Assembly (NCBI GenBank): GCA_947359465.1
Contig: OX375881.1
Span: 118,664,738-118,728,737 of the forward strand
Length of the DNA stretch: 64,000 bases
From: Metellina segmentata
Lineage: Eukaryota; Arthropoda; Arachnida; Araneae; Tetragnathidae
Direction of reading: 5' to 3'
A model generated the notes under the pieces. The model was not told the origin of the DNA. It saw only the letters and a program-made list of their open reading frames with translations, and made no database searches. Of this stretch, positions 33,801 through 45,700 are shown piece after piece. The first letter of the stretch is position 1. Every line of letters begins with the position of its first letter. The translations under genes and the position numbers were made by a program.

Positions 33801-34379
33801 ACGCAACAAGAAACGAAAGCGAATCAATTTTAACTAAGGACTTAGTCTTCCTCGATAGACTAGATCGGTAGGGCATTTGCAGGATCACACACCTACTAGA
33901 TATTTACTAAAAAAGAGGGCGGGTATTTAAAGAAACCCAGACACATCCACTCCATGTGGTGAAATACGAGTTATTTACACCTTATAAACAAGCGAAGAAA
34001 GGGAAGCATTAGTGCACCCTAGTAACGAGGAACGTAATGATTAGTCTATTGAGAGGAATGGAAAAGTGCGTGATATCGCGCTCTAAAAAAAGGGGAAATT
34101 TTTAAATTTCCGGGATAATGTTAGGTGTAAAACTTTATTTTTTCAAGCAGGGTAGTTTATTTCACCCAACTATGGCTTTAAATAAGATGCATTAAATTTT
34201 TTAAATGCGCTATTATTGTTTTTGTGAAGAAATTGGCAAATTTTCGAAGTGATTTTGGCACCTGAAGATATTAATCGATTTAGCTCATATTTTGTACTAT
34301 TAATAAGCATGGTAGTCCCCAACTATTCCCACCATAGGCGTTTTCAATTTCCGAAATTCGTGTTTTTCGCTCCACCCTA
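30900..34379 (-). mobile_element. 3.48-kb DNA transposon, long TIRs, unclassified superfamily
   Basis: Inverted repeats of about 320 bp (30900-~31235 and ~34055-34379) start TAGGGTGGAGCGAAAAACAC. The flanks CTGTCCAA (30892-30899) and CTGTTCAA (34380-34387) are an 8-bp duplication with one mismatch. The left arm carries a (GA)n expansion at 31040-31060 and an A-rich run (31381-31404) lies just inside it. It encodes a decayed transposase on the minus strand and sits in a BEL-2 gag/protease remnant. Confidence 0.85.
31466..33679 (-). pseudogene. Transposase of an uncharacterised DDE-like family, multiply frameshifted
   Basis: Conserved blocks in order on the minus strand: MPRTRSVDVCPVFGMAEIMK (33679); TYADVIKYYLYIQKDL; SFRESAEKNLFDISICKCKN with a C-x-C-x5-C cluster; RKMVIGNVDI; VVGCDGTVVNACLKNGVIRH (near 32555); VHWFNCLLHTNKLP; a block with HSRW; VDLTLQRNAYYAHPGNIILA; and FPCHSQAVERCVKLVTEA, then ARDGFIRSRIASR (31675-31466). 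The CH...VER block looks like the C/DxxH-plus-Glu signature of transposases with an insertion domain, with GCDGT as a candidate first Asp. I recall similar proteins from several invertebrate genomes but no settled name. At least six breaks. Confidence 0.65.
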
Positions 34380-34387
34380 CTGTTCAA

Positions 34388-35963
34388 TAGTTGGATAACT
34401 CGACAGTTTTTGCCATCAAGACTACTGACAGTCAATTGGTAGCAGTTGTGAGTTTTCCTACTAGAAGTTACTCCTCCAAAGAGAGCATGCACTAAGCTTT
34501 CGGAACCAACTGGTCTACATCTCATCCTTTGATCCGTCTCTTTCAATATGTAGGATCTTTAAGAACCAGTGTCAATTAAAGCTCTGACTGTCTGTTTTCA
34601 ACCATTGACTTCGATACTTACCAACAAATTTTGCAGAAATACTTCTGTGGCACAATAATTCGCTAAAGATACGTTTTGTTTTCCTTCTTCATCACATTCT
34701 TTAGCCTCGTCTCTTTTCTGATTTGCAATCTCCGAACATACTATAGTCCAATGTCTCTTTGAACAAATTAAACATTGAACTTTTGTCCTACACTGTTTTT
34801 CTCGGTGTTCTAACTTAAAACAGATAAAACATGCTTTCTTTTCCTTTATGAGATCATGTCTTTTACTCAACGGCATTTTTTGTGCAATAAAACAATCTTT
34901 GCATTCATGTTGTTTTCCGCAGAAAATGCAAATGATCTTCTCATTTCGCTTTTCAAACCTTGCTTCACTCGAAAATAGATAATTGGCTGTGGGAAAACTT
35001 CAACTTGGCCTTTTTTCTCTCTACGTATTCCACCTTCCAATAATTTAAATCCCGCTTTTGAAAGTGAGATCCTTTTCTCCCCTTCTACTTCACTTCTCAA
35101 GAATAACAACAGCATTTTTAATTTGTCACTGTAAGAATTTTCTTGCGAGGTAACTGTTGATTGATTTCGCCACCATACTCGAAATAGATCTTCGGGAATG
35201 CATGATTCCACAAGTGTAAACAACATGGCCGCATATTTATCAGTTGCCATTCCAATGAACTCTAATGTTCGTAAATACGACTCCAATTTATCGTATAACG
35301 ACGCTACATTACATTTTCCCCTTTGCTCCTGAACATTTCTGATTACAAGACCCAGCATTTCTCGAACATAAAACTCAATTAATAGTTCTTCGATGCCGAA
35401 TCTATTTTTTAAACACTCAATAACGTTTCCATAATTTTCGGCCGTAGCTGGGAAGCTGTCAACAATGTCTCGAGCTATACTCCCAGGAACAGTTGCTTGA
35501 TACAAATAATGGAATTTGTCTTCATTTTCCATTTCAACATCATCACGTATACGCTACGTAAAGTCAACCAATCCTTTACTTCTCTTCCGAATTGTTTAAG
35601 CTCAATCTTGGGCAATTTCAGTTTACGTCTACTTTAAGTTGGAGTTGAAGCGATGGACTCAGCAGTATTTAATGGTAAAACTTCACTATTTAAATGCATC
35701 TGTACTTTTACACGCACTGAATCCATTTTTTCCTTATACGCTTCGATACTCGCCCATTCAAGATCAAATTCTTCATCTGTTTCGAAATTCGCACTTAAAA
35801 TTTGACGGTAAAGAACATCCAATTCAGCAAATAAACGCTCTAAAGTTTTGTTTTTTATTATTTCTTTATCACGTACTTCTGTCACTAACTCCTCTAAAAT
35901 ACAGTTAACCATTTTCGTAAACGACGATCTTACTGACTTCCGAGTTCCTTTTACCGCTTCCAT
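34388..35963 (-). pseudogene. BEL/Pao Gag and protease start (BEL-2)
   Basis: 35963-35634 is the Gag N-terminus (MEAVKGTRKSVRSSFTKMVN, coiled-coil-like). 35532-34867 is the DUF1759-type capsid (NRFGIEELLIEFYVREML, LRTLEFIG, FTLVESCIPEDL). 34876-34598 holds two zinc knuckles (CFICFKLEHREKQC, CLICSKRHWTIVC). The retropepsin start with a stop follows, then VHALFGGVTSS. Three shifts separate the blocks. The copy is cut at 34388 by the 3.48-kb transposon; little of pol remains on the far side. Confidence 0.8.
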
Positions 35964-36040
35964 TTTCAGATGAATCCTAATACATCAGCAGAGTTTATTT
36001 TCATTAACAATATAAATTTACTCCCACTTCGGTTTATCAC

Positions 36041-36056
36041 GTCCGGGTGGTCACCA
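36041..36056 (-). other. Candidate primer-binding site of BEL-2
   Basis: On the minus strand TGGTGACCACCCGGAC lies about 80 bp before the Gag start, the expected position. The 5' LTR to its right (36057 onward) was not delimited. Confidence 0.4.
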
Positions 36057-36289
36057 AATATTGAGATTCGCAAGAATTACACGTTCGCCTTTCTCCTAGT
36101 AACAACAAGAAACTTGATATTCCAAGAATTGTTTAATAAAGCCATTTCATTTCGTTGAAACTACAACAACGTTGCCATTTCGACAACTACAAAATAATAA
36201 AAAGATAACAGACTAAATTAATTAGATGCGCTTGCATCTTTACACGTCCCTCTCCCTGGTTACGCCTATGCAAAAGGCTAATCATGACG

Positions 36290-36400
36290 GTCCGGTTTGA
36301 ACCCCTGAATTGAAAGATCCGAGGACAAGACCACGTAATTTGCACCAAGGTCAGATGACGTATTCACACCTGAGGAAATTAGAGGACCAGGGGAAATTAG
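36290..36400. repeat. Dispersed repeat, copy 1
   Basis: GGTTTGAACCCCTG resembles a B box, followed by GAAAGATCCGAGGACAAGAC and AAGGTCAGATGACG...ACACCTGAG. A diverged copy lies at 44275-44345. Possibly a SINE fragment. Confidence 0.5.
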
Positions 36401-39400
36401 AAAATAGGGACAGTTCGAAAAGAGCAAGAGACTCGGTGATACCAACCAATAAGAAGTAAGAATGCTTAAATGGCCGTCCCCACCTATCTGTTTTTAGATA
36501 TTCAGAGTATAATTTTTTTTATCTTTTGTAGTTTTAGGAATAAAAAAAATTAAAGTATTTTATTAATTTTGAAAAAAAAAAAACTCAAAATAAAAAATTC
36601 TTTAGCGAAAATACCAACACTTACGACACATTTTCAGCATAAATAGATTCAGTTCTCCAAAGGGATTTTTTTATATTTCGGGTAGGAAATACAGTTTCAA
36701 AAAGGGATTTTGGAATTTTAAACCTTCGGGATTAACTACTGTGTTTAAGGTTTTCGCTGGATTTTGTTTATTTGTTATGTTGTTTTTTCTGTCTGTACGC
36801 GGGAATTGATTAAAATGATTTAGGTTTTATCTTGTACTACAGATTGTGCCATCTGAAAAGAAAAGTTTAAAGGATGTTTGTGCTTGGTTCTGTAGTAGTT
36901 AGAAACAAATTCATCGTTTTCTTAATATCACTGGAAAGTATTTTTGACTAGAAGTAAGTGAAATTGCGGTAATGGGGTAGGAGCTTCCATCCACCAATAA
37001 CTATAATTTTGTTTATTTTCTGCTTCATGAAATTATGGTGGAAGAAATTACATTTTGCATCTAGTGTTTAGACATTTGGAGGTTTTTAATAACTTCGATT
37101 GCTTGAGTTTCCGATTTCATTGTGTTACTTTTACAAAATCAATTTCCTGTGTTCCATCTTCAAATTTTTTCGCAATTTGTGACAAGAAAGTTGTTATTAA
37201 CCTTTGCTTAAAACTTTCAGTACTTTACGTTTGTATTTTACTCCCCGTTTCTTCTGAATGATGCCAAAGCTAATAATCTATCACTTAAGCTAATTTTATT
37301 TGCTATTTGTATTACTAATTAATTAGTACATAAAAATATCAGAGATGAGTTCCGTTTTAAAGTGTCTGTGCTAGAGACTGATGAAAGATAAAGAACTAGA
37401 CTGTCTTATGGGTGGGTGCAAGTTTTGCTATTCAAATGATATCTAGTTGTAAACTGCTTCTTTTCTATGCTAATCAAAATGCTGCAGTTAAGATTCTCAC
37501 TGACAGATGGGAAGGATAATATCAAACACTAAAGTCAAAATAACTGCTCCCACTTTCATGATTTGGTCTTTACTACACTGCTTCGGGTTACTAAATTCCG
37601 AGAATTGACCACATGAGTCCTGGATTTGTAATTTTGTCCGCGGCTGCTGTCCAGGATTGTTGAAAGTTCAAGATTTTTCACTGAGCAGTTGTAAAATTTG
37701 AAGAATAATAATTGATTTAGATTGATAAAAAAACTTTAGTGGCAATGCTTTTGGTGTGTTTTGGGCAGGCTTTTGTTGTCACCAAGGAAGAATTCTTGAA
37801 AAACTCAATTTTAGGTTCAGTAGAATAAAATAAAAAAATAACAAAGAATTTTAAAAATAAAAATCCACAGTACTGATTATTCTGTCTATTTGGAAGAATT
37901 TTTACTTTCAAAGTAAAGAATTTTGTCCAAACTGAATAATTTATTAGTTTTAAGTCTTAATTGGAACCAGGCTACCTATATAATATGAATGTTGTAGAAT
38001 ATTCTGGTAAACTAAGAGTTATTTAGGCATTGTATAAAATAAAAAATAATGATTCACAAAAATTTATAAAAGATTCAAATGATTATGAGGTTGCTTTTGC
38101 TTGCCACAACTCGTTATAAAGTGCATGCCAAATGTGTATCCACAAAATGTCTTGAAATCAAAGTAGTAACAAAAAATGATCAGAAACAGGAGGATACACA
38201 AAATGGAGAAATGAACCAACATGATAATGTATATTGCAACCCTTTTTCCTGTCAATCCTTACCACCTTTGTAGAAATGAGTTTCTCCAAGGTCATCTGCT
38301 TTTTCACTCGAGCTTCACTATTCATTAAATTCCATGTTTTCTATTTAATGTTGTGAAACTTCAATTTGATAGGGTAAACCATTAATTAAAAACACACATG
38401 ATGAAAGTTTTTTGATATTGTGATAAAACCTGTATGTTCTTAATGTAAACTTGTAACAAGATTTTATGAATTGAAAAAAATATTGTACTTTTTTTGTAAC
38501 TAAAATATTCATATGTTCTTAAAGAGAAAATACAAATTCTCGTTTGTTTGCTAAGAACCTGAATGTATCGAGGGATACCTAGTTAGTTTAAAAAAAAAAG
38601 CAATGCAGTTAAATGTGTGAATAGTTTCTGTAAATAGAGACCCTTAAGTAGCATATTTAAGAACTAGACTACCTCAAAATGAACATGTAATTCCTCATAA
38701 CAAAGGCCTTCCAAAAAACTGAATGTTGTACAGTAAAATGTGTTGCTTGGGGCAGTCATTCACACTCCGAGGTGAGTTTTTCAAGAAGTGTGTGTGTGTG
38801 TGTGTGGGGGGGGACATTGCCTTTGCTGTGCATCCTACTTAATGCCTAAATAACCCATTTATTGATTGTAGAAATGCTAGAAAGGATTATAAAAAAATTA
38901 CAAGGTAGGTGGAGGTATAACCTTCAGAAGGTTAAAGGACTTACCTTAATTCTCTGTGTTTGCAAATGCAATCAAGTACAATCAGGTGCTTCTTTGTCAA
39001 CCATTGAGGACAATCAATCTTGAGATCAATTCTCACAAGATAAAAGTTCTACAGGCACTGGATATTACACAAAATGCAGTACATATCCCCGTAAACGAAT
39101 CAAAACCATATTTCGATAGGTTTACTATCTTTATTTATACATGTACAAAATGATGAAAAATGAAAAACGTATGGCCAATATCAGTCCTAATACAATATTG
39201 TTCTTACATAAATGGATTTTGCCAGGTAAAAAATTTGATATTGCTAGAACTCACACAAAACATAACAGCGGTCTTAGCGACATTACTTTGGCAATACAGT
39301 TGAGGGATTATGCATGTCATGTGGATGTTGTACTGTCCCTGTATTTTCAAAAAATTACATTTTGAAACAAAGTTTTATCATCTGAACAAGATAATCTCGT

Positions 39401-39687
39401 AAGAGAAAGTAAATCTAAATTCAAGCGACAGGAATTAATGGGGGGGGGGGGGTTGTTCTGTTTGTGTAACTATATTGTGTAATTAAATCGTTAAAGCTAC
39501 TATAACGAAAAAGCACCCAGCAGTGATGCTTTAATAGTATCATAGTTCTTGTTCTCAGTGCAATGTCTAATCTTAATTGATTGTAATCCAAGTAGCAGTA
39601 AGATTAGTTAGGGTGCATCATAGTTTTTGCGTCCTAATGTTTTTTGAAATCCATATGGTTTTTATTTTAACTGATATTTTATTTCAG
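36401..39687. other. Intergenic region upstream of PAXIP1
   Basis: AT-rich; no protein homology recognised in any frame. It includes a (GT)n run at about 38789-38806 followed by eight G, and a 12-G run near 39440. A 5' UTR exon and promoter of PAXIP1 probably lie here, since 39688 follows a good splice acceptor (TTTATTTCAG), but I could not place them. Confidence 0.5.
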
Positions 39688-39702
39688 ATTTTTGATGTAA
39701 AG

Positions 39703-42700
39703 ATGGATGACTTTGTGGCCGTACCTCCAGACCTTTTCAAGGAGTTGACGTTTTGTCTTTTGGAAGAAGGGGAATATGCTGACAAAGTAATATAGCTTTT
39801 AAATAAAATTCTAATGTGTATGTATCAACAAAAATGAACCAATCTTTGCAGGGGATGCCGATTAAAATCATTAGTTAAATCGGGGTATGCTGATTTAATT
39901 AGAGTGATTTTTATTTAAAAAATCAGTACTCTTTTGTTATACCCACACAACTTATTTTTGTTTGTTCACAGCCCAACTAGCAATAAGCGAACGCGAAAAA
40001 AAGGTCGTTTTAATTATTACATTTTAAATGCTTCTGATTGTATAACAAAACAATAAATTAACATTGCAGTTAAAAAATGTATTATATAAGATTAAACAGC
40101 TGGCATACAAATGTTCTTTGCATTCATTCCACTTTGGCGGATTGTAAATTGGAATTAATGTTCTGTTTGATTTGAGTCATGGTGCAGTGAAGTCGTTCAG
40201 GTAGTACAAGTTATTACTGTTTAATTTGGTTTTGATTTACGTTGTTTGTCCTAATCAGTGAGGTTTACCGTTATGACTTTGTAAAAGCATAACTTACTTT
40301 TGAATTTGTATTATTTCTGCAATTTTACTGTTTCCTACTTTTTTCTTTATCTGTAAGATTTTTTTAAAGCGTTGTGATATTTAATTTTTATCATTTATGC
40401 TGTTTTTTGTTTATTATTGATTTGGTTTTGTTGGAATCAGTGAGAGGTTGACTTTTTAAAAGTATAACTTTGTCATGGGCAACGCGCCATACAAGTAATG
40501 CTAGTTTCTTATATAGTCATGGTTTCACAATAAGGTCTTGACTGTCAACTTCAAATGCATTTCATTCACTTCTTCCAAGTATGTTCACTATTTTGTATCT
40601 CAACCTCTCAGGTAAGCAGAGTTTCTGTTCTGTACTAATTTCTATCTTCCAGATTACTCATTGACTTCTGTAATTTGACTACTAAAGAATTCAGTCAGAG
40701 TGATGAGAGTTCTGTTCAGTTCTAGCAATAGCGTACAGATCAAATTAAGCATATTTAACCTTTATGGCAAAATTAGTGAATGAATCTTGCAATGGTTGAT
40801 TTTATATTGTGTATATCCATTTGTTGCCATTCTTCATTACATAAATAATGCTGATTTCAGTGCCACTTATATCAGTGAAATATATATACAGTGGGTCGCA
40901 AAAGTATGCTTCACGTTTTTTATTATTTTCACGAATTTTATAAAGGTTTAGTATAGTTGAAATTATGATTTAAAATTTTCTTTCATTAATAGAATCTTTG
41001 GTAGTCTTTTATTTTAACCTCCCATCAAAACAGTTGAATAATTATTAAAAAGTTTGCCACAAATATTTAAAATGTAATTCAGCCCTAATCTCCGAAAGCA
41101 CAAATGTATGTTAAATGAATTATGTGAGAATTAGAATGTGCTTATTATGTGATTTATGTTTGTCACACAAAAATAGAGATGAAAAATTCTTGGTAATATT
41201 CTTTTGGAGAATATTCTCCAGCAGGAGAATAATAGAATTTTTTTTCCTAAATGAATAAAAAATATAATTATAGCACATATATTTTTTTTAAATCTGAGAA
41301 TCTATTATTATAAAAGGAAGTGTTTGTCTGTCTGTCTCGTGCTCACTAAGTCCTGACGAATCTATGGCACTTACAGTAATGGGATTTGGTAGTGTCTTGG
41401 ATATAAACATCATTTTGTTAATGACTCCAATTCTCTAACCCTTCACAATGCTGACTTATACTACTGCCTTTATTGCATATTTCTGAACATGAAACCGTGA
41501 TTGGCTGTTACATAACGCATTTGCATACTTCCATCTACCTCTGTAGCAAATTGCAGCCTCTCAAATTCAGATTGGCTTCTGGAAATTAACATTTCCTCTC
41601 GGTGCTTAACTTTTGGCAGTGAGTGTATTATAAGACAAATATAAAAAAGTTACTTATGTTTAACTAAACCCATTAGGCTGAACTGCCCACAGATAGGACT
41701 TTGAGTTGTGACGTGGACTTTGTATAGAGTTGGTGTTGGTCTAACTACACTAAAGCGACAACACTGTAAAATGATGACAATGCTGTGCCAAATGTTCCTC
41801 ATATTTCCGTGAGGCAAAATGTAGTAGTGCCGTCTAAAGGGAGAAGCTAAAACTAAACAGAAGCATAAAACAGCTTTTTTTTTCACCATATAACAAAATA
41901 TTGTGGGCTGTAATTTTAAAAAGGCCGTTATAGCAAAATGCTGTAATTTTGTTGATCTTTTGCAATTTTCTGTTTGTTTCTCTGTTTAGGTGTCTTAGAA
42001 AATATAGCATTATTTAATTTTGATAATTTATCCAACGTATAAATTTACAAAAACTTTAACCTTTGGTTTGGATATCGCTTTGAAAGTTTAGCGATTTACG
42101 TGCACTTCAGTTTTCGTAAAGCAACATTTCTATTGTTCATCAACGCATTTCTCAAATGTGCATACTGTTCCACTCTCAGTCCTCTGATTCAGTCGTATGT
42201 ACAACACCCTATCCGATTCAATTTTGGAATACATATCTACAATAAATTAATGGAACAGATCTTTGCTTCTCAGTAAAACATTGAAATTCGATGAGCGCAT
42301 CATCATTCTGCGAGCGCAGAACTACATAGAAGAAATGTTCTTACTTTGCATAAATAATCTAAATTCAAGATTGGTGGGAGTTGAAGACTGTTGACATTTT
42401 TAGGAAACCAAATAATACAAAAATATATTAATAAATTAATTTTAAAATGTTCTACATTTTATTAAAATTTTTTTCATATCTAACAAACACCATAAGATTT
42501 TTAAAATTCGCAATATCAGTGGACTCATTGACTTGCAATGCATAATAACGACTTTTAGAATATCAGATAATAACATCTGTTTCACATTATTAGACATATC
42601 GATGATTCATCGATGAACTGTATTATTTGAGAGAGAAACGTGGTCAAAAGTTTGTTTCGCTCTATCTCCTATCAGTACTTCTGCCATTATCTTGATTAAA

Positions 42701-45700
42701 ATTTTGCCAATGGTTTCCGCTGCACTACATTTCGCAATTAAAAGCGACACGCTATATGAAGCTTCTAGGATTTTTTGATTGTCACCTCCTGTCAAACCCC
42801 GCATTACTTTTCGAGAATGATTTAAATCCTAGAGTTTATTTTCAAAAAAAACTATGGGTTTATCTTTGTACTGATTATGGTTTGTGTCAAAATGACACTT
42901 TAAGTTGGATGGTTTCATGCTTTCATTTGTTAGATTTTCAAAACAAATGACGCAAAATGGAACAGGCTCATTTTCATATCCAGTCCATGAGAATCCCAAA
43001 TTTAAGATATTCGTTGTCGTACTTGCGAGTTTTCCTTGCTTTTTTCTTAACAGGTTTCAGAATTGAAGTTGATTCGTCGTTAATTGCATTATTTCCTATT
43101 AGTTGATTGCTGCCATAATTATTATTTTCTTTCGGTGTAGTAATTCCAGATTTCAACCAGCGATCCATAATCTATGTTAGGGATAAAAATTATATTTCAT
43201 AAAAATAATCAAAATCAGTTTGACTTACTAAAGCACAGAACAAACATTTCCTATAAGAAAAATGACACATAAGCTAAAAATACACAGGCGCCTGGAGAAG
43301 CCAGTAACTATTATCCTTCCGTCGGGCGCAATACAGAACCAATGTGTTCGGGCACAATATGCCTGCCTGGCAGGCACACATAAAAGAATCGCTAGTTTAT
43401 ACAAATTAATTATAGTTATAGAATTCTAAAAGTAATCAGTGATCTCCATAGGATTATTTAAACCAAAAACAAGGAAATTTGTTTAAAAAAAAAAATTTGA
43501 TGTTTAAAAAACATTACAAGAAAATTTCAGATCTAGCACTAAAAAATTCTAGGGTAACAAATTAAATAATTTTAGTAAAAATTTCCATTGTAGTGCAGAG
43601 TTAAAAAGCCGATATTCACTCTGAGTCATAGTCCTTCAGCTTTAAGTTCAACAGAAGAGGGGCATTGGCAACAGCACGTTTTGCAGATCATATTTGCATG
43701 AGCCAGGCAGATTGCGTTGTGACATTTACTACATTCATAATTTGTCATCCTTCTCAAACCCGTTTTCCACATATTTACGGGAAAAACCACAAATTTTGCA
43801 TGGTGCAGTCATGAAATTAATAAAATAAACAACTGTGATATTAAAACACAGATATTACCTACCTTTATATGTGTAACGCATTCAGGCCCAATGTGCCTGA
43901 GAGATCAGAATGACCCTAACAGCTGTCCATAAAGCGTGCGAATAAAATTTAAAGGTTGGGTCCAAACATCCGGTAAAGATAAGAGACAACAAGAATAAGC
44001 AGATTTCTACGAGAGAAGTGGGGAATGGTTGCCCCCGACGGAGAGTTTACGAAGTAAGTTGTTTCTGTAGCGAAGTGTGGTATATATCTGCCGTGTCACT
44101 CCAGACCATATCACGTCTCACAAGACTGTCTTGTCTTGACTTGACTCATGAGAACGTAGAATTAGGCACAGCTAAGTGCACTGCATATCCCCACCAAACT
44201 CCGGTGCAACGCGTACCCCCACCAAACTCTTCCCATACCTCTGGGGTATGCGTACCACACTTTAGGAAACACTGCCCTAAGAGAAAGATACGAGGACAGC
44301 ACCCGTAATTTTGAACCATGGTCAGATGACTAGATAACACCTGAGCTGGCACCCCACCAAGAGATTATGGCGTCACACCGATTGGATCTCTTTGCAATTC
44401 GAATTTGGCAGCATTTCACAATGACGAAGCCATCACAGCGTTTTCTGTGGTTTTGGTTTGCGAAGCAAACCAAATGGGTATGCATAGCGAATACTGATGG
44501 TTGGCGAGCATTCACAATGGACACACCTAACCTAGTGAATACATAAAAAATCATAATTTTAAAATGTAGTATTTCATTGAGTCTAACATTAAAAATAAAG
44601 AGATATAAACATTTGACTTATTTTCATACTTTTATTTTCAACTGTACTTTCATCTAATAACCACTTTCTGAATCGGAAGTTAACATTTTATGATCTACAG
44701 CTCCTGCAAAACTCTGAGTAGTTTTCTCCTCTTTCCTTTCTTTCAAAAGTTTCTTATTAAGTGCAACTTGAGTCAATTGGCTCCTTCTTTTAACACACAA
44801 CCTATTCCGTTTAGCAGAGTGGATTAGGTTCGGTAGCTGTGGTAGTGGCTGACATTGTTATGATCTTGAGAGCTATCTTAGATTGAATCCAAAGAAAGTA
44901 CCTTTCCACCTCTGTAATAGTATTAATCGTTTCTTTGGACTTGCATGATTTACCAAAGAAACCTTCTCTTGCTCGGTGTTGTGCCAAATGCTCCACTGAT
45001 ATTACATTTTGTCCCTGATCTGGACACCTTATTTTTTTTATTTCTGTTATCTACCACATACATAAAAATGTAGATTATTTCATATAGCTTCCTCTGTTTT
45101 CCTTTCTATTGCCAATTAGCATGGAGTTCATTGATATTGATGTCACCTCACCATGTTGCACCTAAGGAGGGGATCGTGTTTTTTCTATTCCCTATTTTGG
45201 CTTCATGTTCAATACTGGCTTGCTGACGTCTAGGGTGCGGGCCAGCATCGTACAGCACATTTGTAACAACTGGCAATGGTTTCAAGAGTTCACAATGGTT
45301 CAGTGTTATAACAAATCAAATCATCAGCCTCGCATGTCCCTCCACACCACATACGCCACCCACTGTGAAATGAGGGCTGCTAATATGATATTCCTTTGCC
45401 ATCTGGTGGTTATAAACTGCTACAAATCTATCAAATATACTTTCCTTAGGACAAAAAATCTCCAAAATTTTTTAAATGTTCATTAATAATCTAAATTAAA
45501 ACTATTAGTTTTATATAATATTAGTAACTTCGTTCACAAGAAAGAATTGTTGTATATAAGAGTGAAATAAAATGTAAAGAATACATTAAACATGATAAAT
45601 TAGTGTTATAATGTTGCATAGCATGTTAACTTTTCCTTTATTTCCATGTGATATAAATTGACAATTTTCATTTTATGATGAAAAAAATAGAAAAATCTGT

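Noticed and set aside
34280..34546. Minus-strand frame of 88 codons as a separate gene
   Set aside because: It is a chimera of BEL-2 protease sequence and the terminal repeat of the 3.48-kb transposon.
38956..39365. Plus-strand frames just upstream of PAXIP1
   Set aside because: Considered as an upstream PAXIP1 exon, but no BRCT-like sequence and no consistent splice sites; PTIP starts near BRCT1.
44018..44308. Cys-rich plus-strand frame of 96 codons
   Set aside because: It overlaps a hAT-like terminus and a dispersed repeat, has no family match and no splice context.
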